A stretch of DNA of 64,000 nucleotides from Micromonospora sp. C28SCA-DRY-2 (GCF_030519475.1 NZ_JAUMKD010000004.1:18501-82500); one strand, 5' to 3'; positions 1-8,509 are shown, counted from the stretch's first letter. The notes: generated by a model not told the origin, from the sequence alone. A program made the numbers and translations.

Positions 1-1
1 C

Positions 2-580
2 GGCACGGTGGTGCCCAACCTGGCCTACGTGCGGACCGCCATCTGCCACGACTGCGGGCCCTGGTACGGGGTACCGATCTTCGCGGTGCACAGCCTGCGC
101 ACCACCGACATCGTCGTCGACCTGGTCGGGGTGATCGACGACGGGTCCCTGCCGGGCGGCCTGCGGTTCACCCCGCTCGCCCCGACCCGCATCGTGGACA
201 GCCGCATCGACGTCGGCACCTCGGGGGCGCTCGGCGCGAACGCGACCCGCCGGATCACGGCGCCCGCCACGGTGGCCACCGGCGCCACCCACGTGCTGGC
301 GACGAACGTGACAGCGGTCGCGCCGACGGCCGACACCGTCGTCACGGTCTGGCCGGCCGACGCCGGCGTGGCCCGGCCGACGGCCAGCAACCTGAACCCG
401 GCCGCCGGGCAGACCGTCTCCAACGCGGTGCTGGCCGGGATCGGCCCGACGGACGCGTTCGCGGCGCACAACCTCGCCGGCAGCACGCACCTGGTGACCG
501 ACGTGGTGGGCACCTTCCACCTGCCGTCGGGGGCCGCGCCGGCCGACCCGCTGCGGGTCCTCGCCACCGGCGGCTACTGA
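2..580 (+). CDS. Secreted repeat protein, 3' part only (5' end outside window)
   Basis: The reading frame is open from the first complete codon and ends at a TGA at 578-580, so the start lies upstream of the window. The translation carries the pattern seen in the next gene: a block opening with PTRIVDSRIDVGT, a middle NVTAVAPTADTVVTVWPAD, then ASNLNPAAGQTVSNAV and a closing hydrophobic LVTDVVGTFHL. Blocks of this type occur in actinobacterial exported proteins and probably form a beta-rich extracellular module; no enzymatic residues are visible. A Cys pair (CHDCG) corresponds to the CDGDLC pair in the neighbour. The two genes look like tandem paralogues. Function unknown. Confidence 0.75.
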   Translation, partial: GTVVPNLAYVRTAICHDCGPWYGVPIFAVHSLRTTDIVVDLVGVIDDGSLPGGLRFTPLAPTRIVDSRIDVGTSGALGANATRRITAPATVATGATHVLATNVTAVAPTADTVVTVWPADAGVARPTASNLNPAAGQTVSNAVLAGIGPTDAFAAHNLAGSTHLVTDVVGTFHLPSGAAPADPLRVLATGGY

Positions 581-709
581 CGGCCTCGGTCCACAGCGGT
601 TGATCAAGCCGAACGTTTCGGACCGTAGCGGGACGTGGCCTTGTAGCCCGTGGTCGTCGCTCCTAAGCTGGGCCGACCCATCTTCGCCCATCGTTCTTAC
701 GGGGACCGA

Positions 710-1999
710 ATGCGAACACTCCGCGCACTGCTCGGCACCGGTGTCGCCCTGACCACGGCCTGCGCGCTCACGGCCGCCCCGGCCACCGCCCAGCCGCAGG
801 CGGCGAGCGCCGCCGTGGACGTGACCGGCACCTACTACCCGGTCGCTCCGGCCCGGCTGATGGACACCCGAGCGGGTCTGGGTGCGCCACAGGCCACGAT
901 CGGTCCGTCCGGCCAGGTCGACCTCCAGGTCGCCGGGCGGGGCGGCGTACCGGCCAGCGGGGTCGGTGCGGTCGTCCTCAACGTGACGATCACCGGCCCG
1001 ACCGCGGACGGCTTCGTCACCGTCTATCCAGCGGATCAGCCCCGCCCGAACGCATCCTCGGTCAACTTCGCCAAGGGCTGGTTGGGCTCCAACAACGTCA
1101 CCGTCAAGCTCGGCTCCGGCGGGCGCGTGTCGGTGTTCAACCGGAACGGCGACACGCACGTCGTGGTTGACGTGATCGGCTTCTACGCGGCGGACAACAC
1201 TCTGGCCAGCCGCGGCATGGGCAGCTTCTACCACCCGCACCGGCCGAGCCGGATCTACGACAGCCGGACCGACCCGGATCTGGGCGGCCGGAAGCGCGGG
1301 GCCGGCAGCTACCTGCACCTGACCCGGCTGCTCGGCGGGGACAACCCGCACACCCGGGCGCTGGTCCTGAACATCACCGTGGTCGACCCCGAGCAGGACG
1401 GCTTCGTCACGGCCTGGTCGGGTGCGGGCGAGCGACCCGCCGTCTCCACGGTGAACTTCCGCGCCGACACCGTCACGCCGAATCTCGCGATCGTGCAGAC
1501 CCGGGCCTGCGACGGTGACCTCTGCTCACCGGAGGGCGCCCCGACCTTCTCCATCTACACCTCGGCCACCGCACACATCGTGGTGGACGGCTTCGGGATG
1601 ATGGACGACGGGACGAAGCTCTACGGCTACCGGTTCCAGCCGTTGCACCCGACCCGGATCGTCGACAGCCGCACCGGCCTGGGCACGGCGGGCGCGTTCG
1701 GCGCCGGCGACATCCGCAAGGTGACCCCGCCGGCGGCGATGGGGACCACGGAGGACGTGGCGCTGGCGATGAACGTGACGGCCGTGGCGCCGACGGGGCA
1801 CACAGTGCTCACCGTGTGGCCGGCCGACTGGCCCGACTACGGCATCCCGGAGGCGAGCAACCTCAACCCGGCACCCGGGCAGACCGTGTCCGGCGCGGTG
1901 TTCGGCGAGCTCGGTCCGTACGGGAAGTTCAACGTACGCAACCACGCGGGCAGCGTGAACGTCGTCGTCGACGTGGCGGGCCGCTTCTACCGGTCGTGA
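710..1999 (+). CDS. Exported three-repeat protein (DTRxGxG / VTVxPA repeat type)
   Basis: The start is placed at ATG 710 because a clean signal peptide follows (MRTLRALLGTGVALTTACAL then APATAQPQA); an in-frame upstream GTG would only add an arginine-rich stretch. The mature part has three similar blocks of about 130 residues. Each opens with a P-x-R-hydrophobic-D-(T/S)-R motif (ARLMDTRAGLG, SRIYDSRTDPD, TRIVDSRTGLG), has a central NVT...VT(V/A)(Y/W) strand and closes with VVVDV.GFY-like residues. Such blocks are found in secreted actinobacterial proteins, sometimes joined to cell-wall hydrolases, but no catalytic domain is present here. It is a close paralogue of the preceding gene, separated by about 130 bp. 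Role in the cell envelope is only inferred. Confidence 0.8.
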   Translation: MRTLRALLGTGVALTTACALTAAPATAQPQAASAAVDVTGTYYPVAPARLMDTRAGLGAPQATIGPSGQVDLQVAGRGGVPASGVGAVVLNVTITGPTADGFVTVYPADQPRPNASSVNFAKGWLGSNNVTVKLGSGGRVSVFNRNGDTHVVVDVIGFYAADNTLASRGMGSFYHPHRPSRIYDSRTDPDLGGRKRGAGSYLHLTRLLGGDNPHTRALVLNITVVDPEQDGFVTAWSGAGERPAVSTVNFRADTVTPNLAIVQTRACDGDLCSPEGAPTFSIYTSATAHIVVDGFGMMDDGTKLYGYRFQPLHPTRIVDSRTGLGTAGAFGAGDIRKVTPPAAMGTTEDVALAMNVTAVAPTGHTVLTVWPADWPDYGIPEASNLNPAPGQTVSGAVFGELGPYGKFNVRNHAGSVNVVVDVAGRFYRS

Positions 2000-2039
2000 G
2001 GTACTCCGGCATCCGTACCTGATAGGGCAGGGTCGACGT

Positions 2040-2072
2040 GGCGGGCGCCCCGGCAGCACCGGGGCGCCCGCC
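2040..2072. terminator. GC-rich stem-loop between convergent genes
   Basis: A perfect 14-bp inverted repeat (arm GCGGGCGCCCCGG plus one flanking G-C pair) around a 5-nt loop CAGCA lies between the stop of the secreted repeat protein and the stop of the opposing DUF5701 gene. There is no T-tract, which is usual for actinomycete terminators. It would work in both directions. Confidence 0.8.
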
Positions 2073-2079
2073 GCCGACC

Positions 2080-2730
2080 TCAGGCCAGGCCGATCCGTTC
2101 CGGGCGGGCAGAGGCGGAGCCGAGCCAGGTGTGCGGGTTGCCGTACCAGCACCAGCCCAGCTTCGGCGCGCCCTGGCTGATCCAGATCGCCGGCACCCGC
2201 TTGTCGCCGCAGCGCGAGCCGACCAGCGAGAAGCACTTGTTCTTCGCCAGTACCGCCGGGTACAGCGTGACGAAGGCCAGCCCCTCGTCGATGGTGAGCG
2301 GCAGCCGGTCCTGGGCAGTGATCACCTCCATCGCGTCCGCCGGGGCCAGGTTCAGCGTCTCCTCGCCCCGGTCGACGTCGAAGAGCAGGTACGTCGGGCC
2401 CTCGGGCACCTCCAGTTCCTTGATCGGGTCGAACTTCGGCAGGTCGTCCTCGGTGTAGTGCCGGTCGAGGACGCCGGGCTTGCGCTTGCCGGCCAGCGTG
2501 GTGAGCGCCAGCCGCTCCTCGACCGGCACCAGGTCGCGGGTGACCACCAGCAGGAACGGCACCCGTGCCTCGGTGGGCTCGGGCAGGCCCGCCGCGCCGG
2601 TGACGGCCGCCGCCCGCAGCGGGGCGACCAGTGCCCGGAAGGCGTCCTCGGTCAGGTTGGCGAGTGCCGGGTAGCCCAGGTCCACCAGGCGGTCGAGTTG
2701 GCGGTCGAATTCGGTCGCGGCGTCGAACAA
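2080..2730 (-). CDS. DUF5701 family protein
   Basis: A 216-residue soluble protein without signal peptide or membrane segment. It opens LFDAATEFDRQLDRLVDLGYP and contains a conserved-looking core PTYLLFDVDRGEETLNLAP and a C-terminal Trp/Cys-rich region (APKLGWCWYGNPHTWLGSAS). This matches my recollection of the actinobacterial DUF5701 family; its biochemical role is unknown. The start is the TTG at 2730, preceded six bases away by a strong AAGGAGG ribosome-binding site. The upstream region carries a palindrome that could be an operator. Family assignment is from memory and unverified. Confidence 0.75.
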   Translation of the reverse strand: MFDAATEFDRQLDRLVDLGYPALANLTEDAFRALVAPLRAAAVTGAAGLPEPTEARVPFLLVVTRDLVPVEERLALTTLAGKRKPGVLDRHYTEDDLPKFDPIKELEVPEGPTYLLFDVDRGEETLNLAPADAMEVITAQDRLPLTIDEGLAFVTLYPAVLAKNKCFSLVGSRCGDKRVPAIWISQGAPKLGWCWYGNPHTWLGSASARPERIGLA

Positions 2731-2744
2731 GGCGGCCTCCTTTC

Positions 2745-2771
2745 TCGTACGGAGTACCGTACAGCGTACGA
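2745..2771. promoter_or_regulatory. Nested palindrome upstream of the DUF5701 gene
   Basis: Outer arms TCGTACG (2745-2751) and CGTACGA (2765-2771) are perfect inverted copies. Inside is a second perfect pair GTACGG (2747-2752) / CCGTAC (2757-2762). The element sits 15-40 bp before the TTG start of the minus-strand gene, where an operator or promoter would be expected. The binding factor is unknown. Confidence 0.45.
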
Positions 2772-2841
2772 CATCCTGCTTCTATTCCCGCCCGCCAGCG
2801 GTTGCTGCAACCCTCTGCCGGGACTCGTCCGTCCTCAGGTC

Positions 2842-3528
2842 ATGAAGGTCATCCGGAAGCGGATCGGTGTGCCCCTCGCGGTTCTCCTCGGCCTGGCCCT
2901 GACCGGCGAGGTCGCCGTGATCGGTGCGCGCCCGACCGTCGTCGGCGGTGGGCCGCTGCCCGTCACCACGCCGGTCGTCAGCCCTCGGCCGGCGGACGCC
3001 CCGACGCCCGTCCCCACCGCACTGCCGGGCTCCGCACGGGCGCGACGGGTGGCGGTGACGGGGCGGCGGCTGGTCGTGCTGGTGCGCCAGGCGCTGCGTG
3101 CGGAGTTCCCGGACGCGGTGTGGGGCGCGAGCCCGGCGCACTCGGTGCGCACAGGGCGGGACGGCCGCACGACATCGGTACAGGTCGGCGCGCCGCTGGT
3201 GCACCAGGGCCGCCGGGGCGAACTCCGGGTGCGGGTCAGCTTCGGGCCACCGAGCTTCGACTGGTCCTGCCGGTCCGCCGACCGGCGCACGGGCGCGCTC
3301 TGCGACGAGTCTCCGGCTCCCGACGGCACCCGGACGAAGGTCCAGACGAGCGTCGGACGGGACGGCTCGGTCCGGCACCGGGTCGACGTCGAGTTGCCCG
3401 AGCACGGCCGGCTCCGGTTGGACGTGCACAACGGCTCCGGGGCGGTGCCACCCGCCGCGGACGCCCCGCTGCTGATGGAGGAGGCCCAGGCGGTGGCCCT
3501 CGACGTCGCCGCCCGGATCGGACCGTGA
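2842..3528 (+). CDS. Exported or membrane-anchored protein of unknown function
   Basis: The start is ATG 2842; it gives MKVIRKRIGVPLAVLLGLAL, a basic N-terminus followed by one hydrophobic segment (signal or anchor). A Pro/Thr-rich linker follows (residues about 35-65), then a roughly 160-residue domain with alternating hydrophobic strands and two Cys (WSC, ALC) that could form a disulfide outside the cell. I do not recognise the family. It stands alone between the DUF5701 gene (divergent) and a small putative ORF. Codon usage is normal for the window. Confidence 0.65.
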   Translation: MKVIRKRIGVPLAVLLGLALTGEVAVIGARPTVVGGGPLPVTTPVVSPRPADAPTPVPTALPGSARARRVAVTGRRLVVLVRQALRAEFPDAVWGASPAHSVRTGRDGRTTSVQVGAPLVHQGRRGELRVRVSFGPPSFDWSCRSADRRTGALCDESPAPDGTRTKVQTSVGRDGSVRHRVDVELPEHGRLRLDVHNGSGAVPPAADAPLLMEEAQAVALDVAARIGP

Positions 3529-3651
3529 CCCGCCGCGATCCAGGCCGGTCCGGTCCAACCTCGCCGCGCGATCGCTGCGTCGTACCGCCGTGATGGTCAG
3601 CGAAGGGGAACAGCGCGGTGAAGCGGGCCCCTCAGTGCGAGCGTCAGCAAC

Positions 3652-3759
3652 ATGGTGGGGGTCGACGAGCAGGCCGTCGCGGCCCAGCCGGAGACGCGGC
3701 TCTCCGCCGGACAGTTGATGGCGCTGGCGGTGCGGATCGCCGAGCAGATCAGGGCCTGA
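3652..3759 (+). CDS. Possible small ORF, 35 residues
   Basis: ATG 3652 to TGA 3759 encodes MVGVDEQAVAAQPETRLSAG followed by QLMALAVRIAEQIRA. Almost every codon ends in G or C, as in real genes of this genome, and the C-terminus is predicted to be an amphipathic helix. There is no clear ribosome-binding site, and the frame is closed just upstream. It could be a genuine small protein or the tail of a decayed gene. It ends 36 bp before the stop of the convergent LytR-type regulator. Confidence 0.3.
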   Translation: MVGVDEQAVAAQPETRLSAGQLMALAVRIAEQIRA

Positions 3760-3795
3760 CAGCGGGCCCGCCGGCGGGCGGGACTGGGGCCGGGG

Positions 3796-4557
3796 TCACC
3801 GGTTCCAGTCCTGCTTCGCCGCCCGTACCAGCTTGTCCTTCAGCTCCCGGGTGTGCCGGCGGCTCACCGGTAGCTCGGTCGAGTCGATCACCACGACGTA
3901 CCCGGAGTTGACCAGCCGCAGCTCGGCGATCAGCTTGAGCTGCACCAGGTACGACCGGTGGATCCGGACGAAACCGGCATCCGCCCAGCGCTCGGCCAGG
4001 GTGGCCAGCGACACCCGGACCAGGTGGGAGCCGTCGGCGGTGTGCAGCCGGGCGTAGTCGCCCTGCGCCTCCACCCAGCGCACCGCCGAGCGGGGCAGCA
4101 TCCGGGTGGTGCCGGCCAGCTCGATCGGGATGGTCGGGTCCTCCTCGGCCCGGGCCAGCGCGGCCGGGTGCGAGGGCACCACCCGGGAGCCGATCACCCG
4201 GCGCAGCGACTCGGCCAGCCGCTCGGCCCGCACCGGCTTGCGGACGTAGTCGGTGGCGCCCAGGTCGAACGCGTCCACCGCGCCGTCGTCGTACGCGGTG
4301 ACGAAGACGATCGCCGGCGGCCGGGCGAACCGGCGCAGCACCCGGGCCAGCTCCATGCCGTCCAGCCCGGGCATCCGGATGTCCAGGAAGACCACGTCCA
4401 CGTCGCCGTCGCGGAGCACCCGCAGCGCCTCGGTGGCGTCGCCGGCGGTGTGCAGCCGGGCCACCCGGGGGTCCGACCGCAGGTGGTACGCCAGCTCGTC
4501 GAGCGCCGGCGGCTCGTCGTCGACGGCCAGCACCCGGAGGAACCCGGTCGCGTTCAC
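3796..4557 (-). CDS. LytTR-family response regulator
   Basis: A 253-residue regulator. Residues about 8-125 are a receiver domain with the acidic pair DDE (13-15), phosphoacceptor Asp59 in VVFLDIRMPG, Thr in FVTAYDD and Lys in VRKP. Residues about 145-250 match a LytTR DNA-binding domain (VRWVEAQGDYARLHTADGSH, FVRIHRSYLVQ, LPVSRRH). The gene overlaps the upstream histidine kinase by four bases (ATGA), so the two are translationally coupled. The family controls wall, capsule or virulence polymers in Gram-positive bacteria; here the sugar transferase upstream in the same direction suggests control of surface polysaccharide, which is an inference. Confidence 0.93.
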   Translation of the reverse strand: MNATGFLRVLAVDDEPPALDELAYHLRSDPRVARLHTAGDATEALRVLRDGDVDVVFLDIRMPGLDGMELARVLRRFARPPAIVFVTAYDDGAVDAFDLGATDYVRKPVRAERLAESLRRVIGSRVVPSHPAALARAEEDPTIPIELAGTTRMLPRSAVRWVEAQGDYARLHTADGSHLVRVSLATLAERWADAGFVRIHRSYLVQLKLIAELRLVNSGYVVVIDSTELPVSRRHTRELKDKLVRAAKQDWNR

Positions 4558-5774
4558 GAGCCCGCCCGGACGCCCGGGTGGAACTTCGGCACCCGCATGC
4601 TCACCTTCGTACCCGAGCCGAGCCCGGTCTCGACGACCAGGCCGAAGCCGTCCCCGAAGACCGACCGGAGCCGCTCGTCGACGTTGGAGAGGCCGACGTG
4701 CTGGCCCGGGTCGTCGCCCGGGTCACCGGCCGCCAACTCGGCGATGCCGGCGGTCAGCGTGGCCGGATCCATCCCCACCCCGTCGTCCTCCACCGTGATG
4801 TGGCACTCGGCGCCCGCGTCCCGGGCCTCGATGCTCACCATGCCCGTGCCGGGCTTGCGGGACAACCCGTGCCGGACGGCATTCTCCACCAGCGGTTGCA
4901 GGCAGAGGAACGGCAGCGTCACCGGCAGCACCTCCGGGGCGATCTGGAGCCGCACCTGGAGCCGGTCGCCGAACCGGGCCCGTTCGATGGTCAGGTAGCG
5001 GTCGATCGAGCGCAGCTCCTCGGCCAGCGTGGTGAACTCGCCGTGCGCCCGGAACGAGTAGCGGGTGAACTCGGCGAACTCCAGGATCAGCTCGCGCGCC
5101 CGCTCCGGGTCGGTGCGGACGAACGAGCCGATCGCGGTCAGCGCGTTGTAGATGAAGTGCGGGCTGATCTGGGCCCGCAGCGCCCGGATCTCGGCCCGGG
5201 CCAGCCGCTCCCGGGACGAGTCCAGCTCGGCGAGCGCGAGCTGGTTGCCGGCCCAGTGCGCGGTCTCCAGGGTGGCCTGCACCAGCCCGGGCGCGGGCGC
5301 GCCGTCGGCGATCGCGAGCAGCGCGCCGACCACCCGCCCGTCCGGTCCGGCCAGCGGCGCCACCACCGCGCCGCGGACCGGGCAGTCGACCCGGTCGCAG
5401 TGCAGCTCGGAGTCGCCGAGCACGGTCGAGCGTCCGGCCGCCACCGCCCGCCGGGCCGCCGCGAGCAGTTGCTCGCCGTGGTGCCCGCCCCGCCCGTCCA
5501 GGGCGAGCAGCTCCGCCCGGTCGGTCAGCGCCAGCCCGACCGCGCCCACCAGGGCGCGCAGATGGCGTACGGCCTTCGCCGCGTTCGCCGCGCCGAGCCC
5601 GGCCCGCAGCGGCTCGGCGGCCAGCCCGGCGGTGTGCAGCACCTCGTAGGTGGCCCGCTGGGTGGCGGTGGCGATGCCCCGCCGGCCGCGCAGCCGGACC
5701 ACCGCGAACAGGGCCGCGGCCAGCGCGGTGACCAGCGAGACGACGCCGAAGACGGCGGAGAGGTTGCCACCCAC
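4554..5774 (-). CDS. LytS-type sensor histidine kinase
   Basis: A 406-residue kinase starting at GTG 5774. One N-terminal membrane segment (residues about 8-28) is followed by a GAF-like sensor stretch (residues about 50-185). Next comes the His_kinase domain with the sequence ALRAQISPHFIYNAL (phosphorylated His206), and then an HATPase with LQPLVENAVRHGLSRK and DDGVGMDP. This is the LytS/YehU type that pairs with LytTR regulators. It has only one obvious membrane helix rather than the 5TM module, so the signal may be cytoplasmic. It follows the sugar transferase by 39 bp and overlaps the regulator downstream. Confidence 0.92.
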   Translation of the reverse strand: MGGNLSAVFGVVSLVTALAAALFAVVRLRGRRGIATATQRATYEVLHTAGLAAEPLRAGLGAANAAKAVRHLRALVGAVGLALTDRAELLALDGRGGHHGEQLLAAARRAVAAGRSTVLGDSELHCDRVDCPVRGAVVAPLAGPDGRVVGALLAIADGAPAPGLVQATLETAHWAGNQLALAELDSSRERLARAEIRALRAQISPHFIYNALTAIGSFVRTDPERARELILEFAEFTRYSFRAHGEFTTLAEELRSIDRYLTIERARFGDRLQVRLQIAPEVLPVTLPFLCLQPLVENAVRHGLSRKPGTGMVSIEARDAGAECHITVEDDGVGMDPATLTAGIAELAAGDPGDDPGQHVGLSNVDERLRSVFGDGFGLVVETGLGSGTKVSMRVPKFHPGVRAGS

Positions 5775-5813
5775 GCCCAGATCCTGTCGGCTCCGGGCCC
5801 GGACGCCAAGAGG

Positions 5814-7397
5814 TCAGTAGGCGCCCTTGCGGGCGAGCACCACGCCGACCGTGCGCCACAGGATGCTCAGGTCGTAGGCCAGCGACCAGTTGTCGACGTA
5901 GTAGAGGTCGAGCCGGACCGCCTCGTCCCAGGACAGGTCGGAGCGGCCGGAGACCTGCCAGAGCCCCGTCATGCCGGGACGCACCAGCAGCCGGCGGCGC
6001 ACGTCGCCGAGGAAGTCGCCGTCGTCGGCGGGCAGCGGACGCGGCCCGACCAGCGACATCTCGCCCCAGAGCACGTTGATCAGCTGCGGCAGCTCGTCGA
6101 GCGAGGTGGCCCGCAGGAAGCGGCCCACCGGGAAGACCCGGGGGTCCTGCTTCATCTTGAACAGCATGCCGTCGGTCTCGTTCTGGTCGACCAGGCTGGC
6201 CAGCCGCTCCTCGGCGTCGACGTACATGGTCCGGAACTTCCACACCCGGAAGGTGCGGCCCTCGTGGCCCACCCGCGGCTGGCGGAAGAAGACCGGCCCC
6301 GGGTCGGAGATCCGGATCGCGATGGCGATGGCCACGAAGACCGGGATCAGCAGCAGCAGCCCGAGCCCGGCGGCCACCCGGTCCATCAGGTTCTTGGCCA
6401 GCAGCGCCGGCCCGGACAGGGTCGGCTCCTCGACGTGCAGCAGCGGCAGGCCCTCGATCGGGCGGATGTGCACCCGGGGGCCGGCGATGTCGGTCAGCTG
6501 CGGCGCCACGACCAGGTCGACGCCGGAGCCCTCCAGCTGCCAGGCCAGCCGGCGCAGCTCGCCCGGCTCGGCGCTGGCCGAGCCGCAGACCGCGATGGTG
6601 TCGCCGCCGACCTCGCGGACCAGGGCGAGCACGTCGCGGCCGGCGTACACCGGGACCGGGGTCTGCATGCCCCGGGCGGCCGCGTAGCCGTCGGTGACGT
6701 GGATGGCGACCGGCATCAGCCCGGCCGCCGGGTTGCGGGTGACCGCTGTGTAGACCTCGAGGCACTCCGGCAGGGTGCCGACCAGCACCATCCGGTGCCC
6801 CGCCTGGCCGATGTTGCGCCGGACCACGTGCAGCACGAAGCGGCAGAGGATCCGGTTCAGCAGGATCAGCATCAACGCCGCGAGCAGGGCGGTGCCGACG
6901 GTGTACCGGGACAGGTCGGTCTTGGTGGCGAAGGCCAGGAAGGAGACCGTGGCGGCCACCGCCACCCCGGCCCGGATCACCCGCTTGAACTCGTCCGGCC
7001 CGAGGCCCAGGTAGCGCCGGTCGTAGGCGCGGTTGCCCCAGAGGATCACCACCCAGCCGAGCGGCAGCAGCAGGAAGGCCACCGTGTGGAACCAGGTCGG
7101 GTCCTGCTCGGCGTTGTAGAAGCCGGCCCGGGACTGGTCGAACGCCTGGATGGCGATCAGGCTGGCCACCGCCGCCGCCGCGAAGTCGAGCAGCAGGAGC
7201 AGGGCGATGTAGGGGCGGTGCCAGCGCGACACCCGGCGGCGGGCCCGGGCCCACGCCGAACGCGGTACGCCGTTGTGGGACGGCGGCGCCGGCGGCTGGA
7301 TCTCGAAGCTGTCGACGTGCCGCACGAGTTTGCTCCGGCCTTCGTTGGTTACCGGGCGCTGGAGGCTTGTCGTCACCTCACCCATGTCCTCCCGCAT
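5814..7397 (-). CDS. Exopolysaccharide polyprenyl glycosylphosphotransferase
   Basis: A 527-residue protein of the WbaP/ExoY type, which moves a sugar-1-phosphate from a nucleotide sugar to undecaprenyl phosphate at the cytoplasmic face, the first step of exopolysaccharide assembly. There are about four membrane helices (residues 40-170), a nucleotide-binding-like middle region, and a fifth helix (LLLLIPVFVAIAIAI) leading into the catalytic bacterial sugar transferase domain. That domain shows FFRQPRVGHEGRTFRVWKFR, ATSLDELPQLINVLWGEMS, VGPRP and RPGMTGLWQVSGR. ATG 7397 gives the longest frame; an in-frame ATG at 7385 is an alternative. It probably forms an operon with the LytS/LytR pair that follows. 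Confidence 0.93.
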   Translation of the reverse strand: MREDMGEVTTSLQRPVTNEGRSKLVRHVDSFEIQPPAPPSHNGVPRSAWARARRRVSRWHRPYIALLLLLDFAAAAVASLIAIQAFDQSRAGFYNAEQDPTWFHTVAFLLLPLGWVVILWGNRAYDRRYLGLGPDEFKRVIRAGVAVAATVSFLAFATKTDLSRYTVGTALLAALMLILLNRILCRFVLHVVRRNIGQAGHRMVLVGTLPECLEVYTAVTRNPAAGLMPVAIHVTDGYAAARGMQTPVPVYAGRDVLALVREVGGDTIAVCGSASAEPGELRRLAWQLEGSGVDLVVAPQLTDIAGPRVHIRPIEGLPLLHVEEPTLSGPALLAKNLMDRVAAGLGLLLLIPVFVAIAIAIRISDPGPVFFRQPRVGHEGRTFRVWKFRTMYVDAEERLASLVDQNETDGMLFKMKQDPRVFPVGRFLRATSLDELPQLINVLWGEMSLVGPRPLPADDGDFLGDVRRRLLVRPGMTGLWQVSGRSDLSWDEAVRLDLYYVDNWSLAYDLSILWRTVGVVLARKGAY

Positions 7398-7648
7398 GAC
7401 ACGTGCCGCTCACTCGCCGTGAGGGCCCGGGTCGCCCACCGTCCCAGTCTCCCACGCGGCACCGACCCGGACGCCGACCCGGAGGACATTGCGCCTGGCT
7501 GGTGCGGCTGGGATCTGGCCGGCTCCGTGCCCTTTGGAAGCCGGGGACCGAGCCACTATACCGATGGATGGCCGCCCTGGAAGAGAGCCGGACCGGAGGT
7601 TCGGCGATCGGAGTCCGATTCCTCTCCGTAACCACGGCGTGGTGTTAC

Positions 7649-8509
7649 TCACCGTACAAGCCGGGACAACCGTCGGTCCGCGAGCGGCTTGCCGCCGGTC
7701 TGGCAGGTCGGGCAGTACTGGAGGCTGGAGTCGGCGAAGGAGACCTCCCGGACGGTGTCCCCGCAGACCGGGCAGGGCTGCCCGGTACGGGCGTGGACCT
7801 TCAGCCCGGAGCGCTTCTCGCCCTTCAGTTCCGCCGCCTTCTGCCCCAGCGACCGGCGTACGGCGTCGCCGAGCACCTGCCGGGTGGCCTCGTGCAGCGC
7901 GGCCAGTTGCTCGTCGGTCAGCCGGTCGGTGATCGCGAACGGGGACAGCTTCGCCGCGTGCAGGATCTCGTCGGAGTACGCGTTGCCGACCCCGGCGAGC
8001 ACCGCCTGGTCGGTCAGCACCCCCTTGACCTGGCCCCGGCGGCTGCGCATCCGGGCGCTGAAGGTGGCCAGGTCGGCGGCGAGCGCGTCCGGGCCGAGCT
8101 TGGCCACCCCGGGTACCGTCGCCGGGTCGGTGACCAGGTAGACGGCGAGTTTCTTCTGGGTGCCCGCCTCGGTGAGGTCGAAGCCGGAGCCGTCGTCGAG
8201 GCGTACCCGCAGCGCGATCGGGCCCTTGCCGGGGCGCAGCGGCGCCGCGGAGGGGAAGCTCTCCCGGTAGTGCAGCCAGCCCGCCCGGGCCAGGTGGACC
8301 ACCAGGTGCAGGTCGCCGTCGAGCACCACGTCGAGGAACTTGCCGTGCCGGCCGGCGTCCAGCACCGCGCGCCCGGCCGCCGCGGTCGGCGCCGGGTCGT
8401 ACGTCTTCAGGGCGCTGATCGCGGCGACCTCCAGCCGGTCGACACGCCGCCCCACCGCGCGCTCGCGCAGGTAGCCCGCGAGCGCCTCAACCTCCGGGAG
8501 TTCGGGCAT
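7649..8509 (-). CDS. Fpg/Nei family DNA glycosylase-AP lyase
   Basis: The start is fixed by the MPELPEVE N-terminus, where Pro2 is the nucleophile after Met removal and Glu3 is catalytic. The HGKFL motif supplies the conserved Lys. A helix-two-turn-helix with GVGNAYSDEIL follows, then a C-terminal zinc finger CPVC-x16-CPTC. Length is 286 residues, normal for the family. The enzyme would excise oxidised bases and nick the strand. In the finger, the arginine that Fpg uses to contact DNA (in the QRAT motif) is replaced by Ser (ADSSLQY), so this is a divergent subgroup rather than canonical MutM. It starts 24 bp from the divergent glycosyltransferase gene. Confidence 0.93.
   Translation of the reverse strand: MPELPEVEALAGYLRERAVGRRVDRLEVAAISALKTYDPAPTAAAGRAVLDAGRHGKFLDVVLDGDLHLVVHLARAGWLHYRESFPSAAPLRPGKGPIALRVRLDDGSGFDLTEAGTQKKLAVYLVTDPATVPGVAKLGPDALAADLATFSARMRSRRGQVKGVLTDQAVLAGVGNAYSDEILHAAKLSPFAITDRLTDEQLAALHEATRQVLGDAVRRSLGQKAAELKGEKRSGLKVHARTGQPCPVCGDTVREVSFADSSLQYCPTCQTGGKPLADRRLSRLVR

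Noticed and set aside
2038..3528. A 496-codon frame covering the DUF5701 gene and the secreted protein gene
   Set aside because: The first part is the antisense shadow of the DUF5701 gene; only the portion from ATG 2842 has a signal peptide and own coding character.
4578..7631. A 1017-codon plus-strand frame
   Set aside because: It is antisense to the histidine kinase and sugar transferase genes and is rich in Arg, Gln and His, as expected from reading GC-rich genes backwards.
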